A stretch of DNA of 51,392 nt from Flavobacteriales bacterium (GTDB lineage Bacteria > Bacteroidota > Bacteroidia > Flavobacteriales_D > Crocinitomicaceae): the NCBI GenBank assembly GCA_947500875.1, contig CANMUN010000015.1:1-51392 (forward strand), read 5' to 3'. The notes beneath the pieces were generated by a model. It saw only the letters and a list, made by a program, of their open reading frames with translations, did not search any database and was not told where the DNA came from. Each line of letters starts with the position of its first letter. Positions within the stretch are counted from its first letter, which is position 1. Made by a program: the position numbers and the translations under genes. Of the stretch, positions 49,238-51,392 are shown piece after piece.

Positions 49238-51040
49238 ATGGCAAAGAGTACTAAAAAAGAAATCGCATCCTTTGGTAGCGCAGATTTCGACTGGGAAGCT
49301 TTATCCTTGGATGGATACACCCAAATTGAACGGTCCGAAATGTCGGACAAATATGAAAAAACCTTAACCTCCATCAACGAAAAAGAGGTCATTCAAGGTG
49401 TAGTTGAAGTCATTACCAAAAAAGAGGTAATCATCAACATTGGTTACAAATCAGAAGGTGTTATTCCTGCCAACGAGTTCCGATACAACCCGGATTTAAA
49501 AGTAGGAGATACCGTAGATGTTTACGTGGAAACCCAAGAAGACAAAACCGGTCAATTGGTTGTTTCTCACAAAACGGCGCGCATGCACAGTGCTTGGATT
49601 CGCGTAAATGAAGTGCTTCGTACGGGAGAAATCATTACAGGATTTGTAAAATGCCGCACTAAAGGTGGATTGATTGTTGATGTTTTTGGAATTGAAGCCT
49701 TCTTACCAGGATCTCAAATTGATGTAAAACCTATTCGAGATTACGATATTTATGTTGGTAAGAACATGGAATTCAAGGTTGTTAAAATCAACGAAGAGTT
49801 CCGTAACGTTGTCGTATCGCACAAAGCCTTGATTGAAGCGGAAATTGAAGAACAGAAAAAACAAATCATTTCCGGTCTTGAGAAAGGTCAAGTATTGGAA
49901 GGAATTGTTAAAAACATCACGACTTATGGAGTTTTCATCGACCTTGGGGGCGTGGACGGTTTGATTCACATCACCGATCTTTCCTGGGGGCGTGTCAACC
50001 ATCCTGAGGAGTTGTTGGAATTGGACTCGAAAATCAACGTAGTAATTTTAGATTTCGACGACGACAAAAAACGAATTGCGCTTGGATTGAAGCAACTTCA
50101 ACCGCATCCGTGGGATTCATTAGACACCAATTTAAATGTTGGAGATAAGGTTTCTGGAAAAGTAGTTGTTCTGGCCGATTACGGTGCTTTTGTTGAAATT
50201 GCTGCAGGAGTTGAAGGTTTGATTCACGTCTCTGAAATGAGTTGGTCCCAGCATTTACGAAGTGCTCAAGATTTCTTAAAAGTTGGGGATACGGTTGAAT
50301 CAGTGATTTTGACGTTAGACCGCGACGAGCGCAAAATGAGTCTTGGTATTAAGCAACTCATGCCGGATCCATGGAACGGAATTGAAGACCGTTATCCGGT
50401 AGAATCGAAGCACAACGCCAAGGTTCGCAACTTTACCAACTTTGGGGTATTTGTGGAATTGGAAGAAGGAGTTGATGGATTGATTCACATTTCGGATTTG
50501 TCTTGGCAAAAGAAAGTGAAGCATCCTTCTGAATTCTGCAAGGTGGGTGATATGATGGATGTTGTGGTTCTTGAAATCGACCGCGACAACCGAAGAATTT
50601 CTTTAGGGCATAAGCAATTGGAGGAGAATCCATGGGATGTGTTTGAAGGAACCTTTGCCGAAGGGACGATTCATCAAGGAACCATTACCGAAATGAAGGA
50701 TAAATCCGGCATTGTTGCTCTTCCTTACGGAGTTGAAGGAATTTGCCCGAGCAAACACTTGAAAAAAGCCGACGGAACCAATGCAAACGTCGAAGAAGTT
50801 CTTGATTTTGTGGTAATAGAGTTCAACAAAGAATCGCGTAAAATCGTTCTTTCGCATGCTCGAAGCCATGAAAGCGAAAAAGACGCAACACCGACTGCAA
50901 AAACCGTGAAAGGTAAAAAACCTGCGACAAACAGCACGGATGATGCGGTCAGTGCCATCAATAAAGGCAATGAAAAATCAACCTTAGGTGATTTGGATGC
51001 CTTGGCTGGCTTGAAAGAAAAAATGGATAAAGAGAAGTAA
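49238..51040 (+). CDS. rpsA: Ribosomal protein S1
   Basis: A 600-residue protein that brings mRNA to the 30S subunit. It carries six S1 (OB-fold) repeats between about 50 and 550. Typical segments are GVVEVITKKEVIINIGYKSE, KCRTKGGLIVDVFGIEAFLP, KNITTYGVFIDLGGVDGLIH, LADYGAFVEIAAGVEGLIHV and NFTNFGVFVELEEGVDGLIH. The N-terminal ~45 residues and the Lys/Thr/Ala-rich C-terminal ~60 residues are phylum-specific extensions. The start is ATG 49238 (MAKSTKKEIASFG); an earlier in-frame ATG at 49175 would translate the leader hairpins. It is transcribed alone with a clear terminator. In a phylum that lacks Shine-Dalgarno sequences, S1 matters for start selection. Confidence 0.96.
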   Translation: MAKSTKKEIASFGSADFDWEALSLDGYTQIERSEMSDKYEKTLTSINEKEVIQGVVEVITKKEVIINIGYKSEGVIPANEFRYNPDLKVGDTVDVYVETQEDKTGQLVVSHKTARMHSAWIRVNEVLRTGEIITGFVKCRTKGGLIVDVFGIEAFLPGSQIDVKPIRDYDIYVGKNMEFKVVKINEEFRNVVVSHKALIEAEIEEQKKQIISGLEKGQVLEGIVKNITTYGVFIDLGGVDGLIHITDLSWGRVNHPEELLELDSKINVVILDFDDDKKRIALGLKQLQPHPWDSLDTNLNVGDKVSGKVVVLADYGAFVEIAAGVEGLIHVSEMSWSQHLRSAQDFLKVGDTVESVILTLDRDERKMSLGIKQLMPDPWNGIEDRYPVESKHNAKVRNFTNFGVFVELEEGVDGLIHISDLSWQKKVKHPSEFCKVGDMMDVVVLEIDRDNRRISLGHKQLEENPWDVFEGTFAEGTIHQGTITEMKDKSGIVALPYGVEGICPSKHLKKADGTNANVEEVLDFVVIEFNKESRKIVLSHARSHESEKDATPTAKTVKGKKPATNSTDDAVSAINKGNEKSTLGDLDALAGLKEKMDKEK

Positions 51041-51060
51041 TTCGCTTGTTCAATGACTCA

Positions 51061-51086
51061 AAAGGGGCTTCGGCCCCTTTTTTTTT
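51061..51086 (+). terminator. Rho-independent terminator of rpsA
   Basis: AAAGGGGC (51061-51068) pairs with GCCCCTTT (51073-51080) around a TTCG tetraloop, followed by T residues to 51086. Confidence 0.92.
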
Positions 51087-51114
51087 GAAAAATTCCCCGA
51101 ATAATCATAATTAT

Positions 51115-51122
51115 TATATTTG
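51115..51122 (+). promoter_or_regulatory. TAnnTTTG promoter box
   Basis: TATATTTG lies after the rpsA terminator and 58 nt before the ATG at 51181, giving the last gene its own promoter. No -33 TTG at standard spacing is visible. Confidence 0.5.
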
Positions 51123-51180
51123 CGAACGGCGTATGCGAAAAGCCTCAACATAGTAGCATTAAACTAAACTTAATTATTAT

Positions 51181-51392
51181 GAAAAATGGATTACGTGGAC
51201 TAGCAATTTTAGGTATTGCAATAACCATCATTTTGGTGGTCGCCTATTTCTACTTATTGTGGAAAGTATGGAGTGTATTTGGATTCTGGAACATCATTTG
51301 GACAGGAATTGTGGCCGTCATTGCAACAACCACTTTTGAATTGATGGCGAGGGCTCGGAAACAAGATGGTTTGGTTATTACCTATAATCCAA
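51181..51392 (+). CDS. Membrane protein, truncated by the window edge
   Basis: An open frame of 70 codons runs off the right edge. Two hydrophobic segments are visible, at about 8-28 (LAILGIAITIILVVAYFYLL) and about 36-52 (WNIIWTGIVAVIATTTF), followed by a basic stretch MARARKQDG. It probably encodes a small inner-membrane protein. The family is not recognised from the part shown. The leader is about 55 nt and starts after a promoter box. Confidence 0.7.

Noticed and set aside
1..51392. CRISPR arrays, rRNA genes, insertion-sequence transposases, prophage blocks
   Set aside because: No regularly spaced repeats, no rRNA-like sequence and no transposase, integrase or phage structural gene was recognised anywhere in the window.

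Overview
The window looks like chromosomal DNA of a member of the Bacteroidota, most likely Flavobacteriales (perhaps a Fluviicola/Crocinitomicaceae- or Cryomorphaceae-like lineage; the family is a guess). The evidence is: TAnnTTTG promoter boxes ahead of many genes, no clear Shine-Dalgarno sequences, three proteins with C-terminal type IX secretion (T9SS) sorting domains, a Bacteroidota-style long NusB, an OstA-like LPS-transport protein, and the nusB-DUF1573-yajC gene order. Most of the window is ordinary chromosome, with a few accessory patches.

Layout. 1-618 has no protein gene. It holds a tRNA-like mosaic with a strong terminator and two pairs of duplicated intergenic elements. 619-4764: an RluF-type pseudouridine synthase, four secreted proteins sharing an LKNG-like module (three also share a C-terminal motif), and a DUF2237 protein. 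4881-9753: a type I-like export operon (ABC exporter, HlyD adaptor, TolC channel). All ATP-binding motifs of its ABC subunit are degenerate, and a ~25% GC cassette (thioredoxin plus a 31-codon frame) sits between adaptor and channel. 9826-13701: a phosphodiester-glycosidase-like membrane protein, a TPR protein, a carotenoid desaturase (minus strand) and HU. 13790-18644: a T9SS Kazal-repeat protein in operon with a dicarboxylate symporter, an acyl-CoA carboxylase beta chain and an SH3b protein. 18687-24533: a glycosyltransferase, an orphan domain resembling restriction-enzyme head domains, and a tight four-gene operon for a nonulosonic (sialic-like) acid, headed by a NeuB-type synthase fused to an SpsF-like cytidylyltransferase.

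24610-31906: RhlE helicase, EttA, a polyprenyl-type glycosyltransferase, and the operon fur-like / STAS / purA / ostA-like. 31869-37897 (minus): T9SS Ig-like protein, ychF, fahA and rel, spaced by 2-3 nt. 37918-39420: an M28 peptidase and a doubtful small frame. 39410-43915 (minus): leucine-dehydrogenase-like enzyme, nusB, DUF1573, yajC, a small lipoprotein, and a vWA protein with an internal membrane segment and a T9SS tail. 43997-51392: MsbA-like ABC exporter with a YfcE-like phosphoesterase, hisS with ppx/gppA (minus), yqgE/algH, rpsA with a structured leader and terminator, and a truncated membrane protein at the edge.

Recurring architecture: genes are packed with 4-nt ATGA overlaps; several convergent pairs overlap at their 3' ends; and five promoter boxes end only 3-6 nt before the start codon, which predicts leaderless or nearly leaderless transcripts. 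The best leads are the degenerate-ATPase export operon with its AT-rich insert, the synthase-cytidylyltransferase fusion operon, the LKNG protein family, and the rpsA leader.
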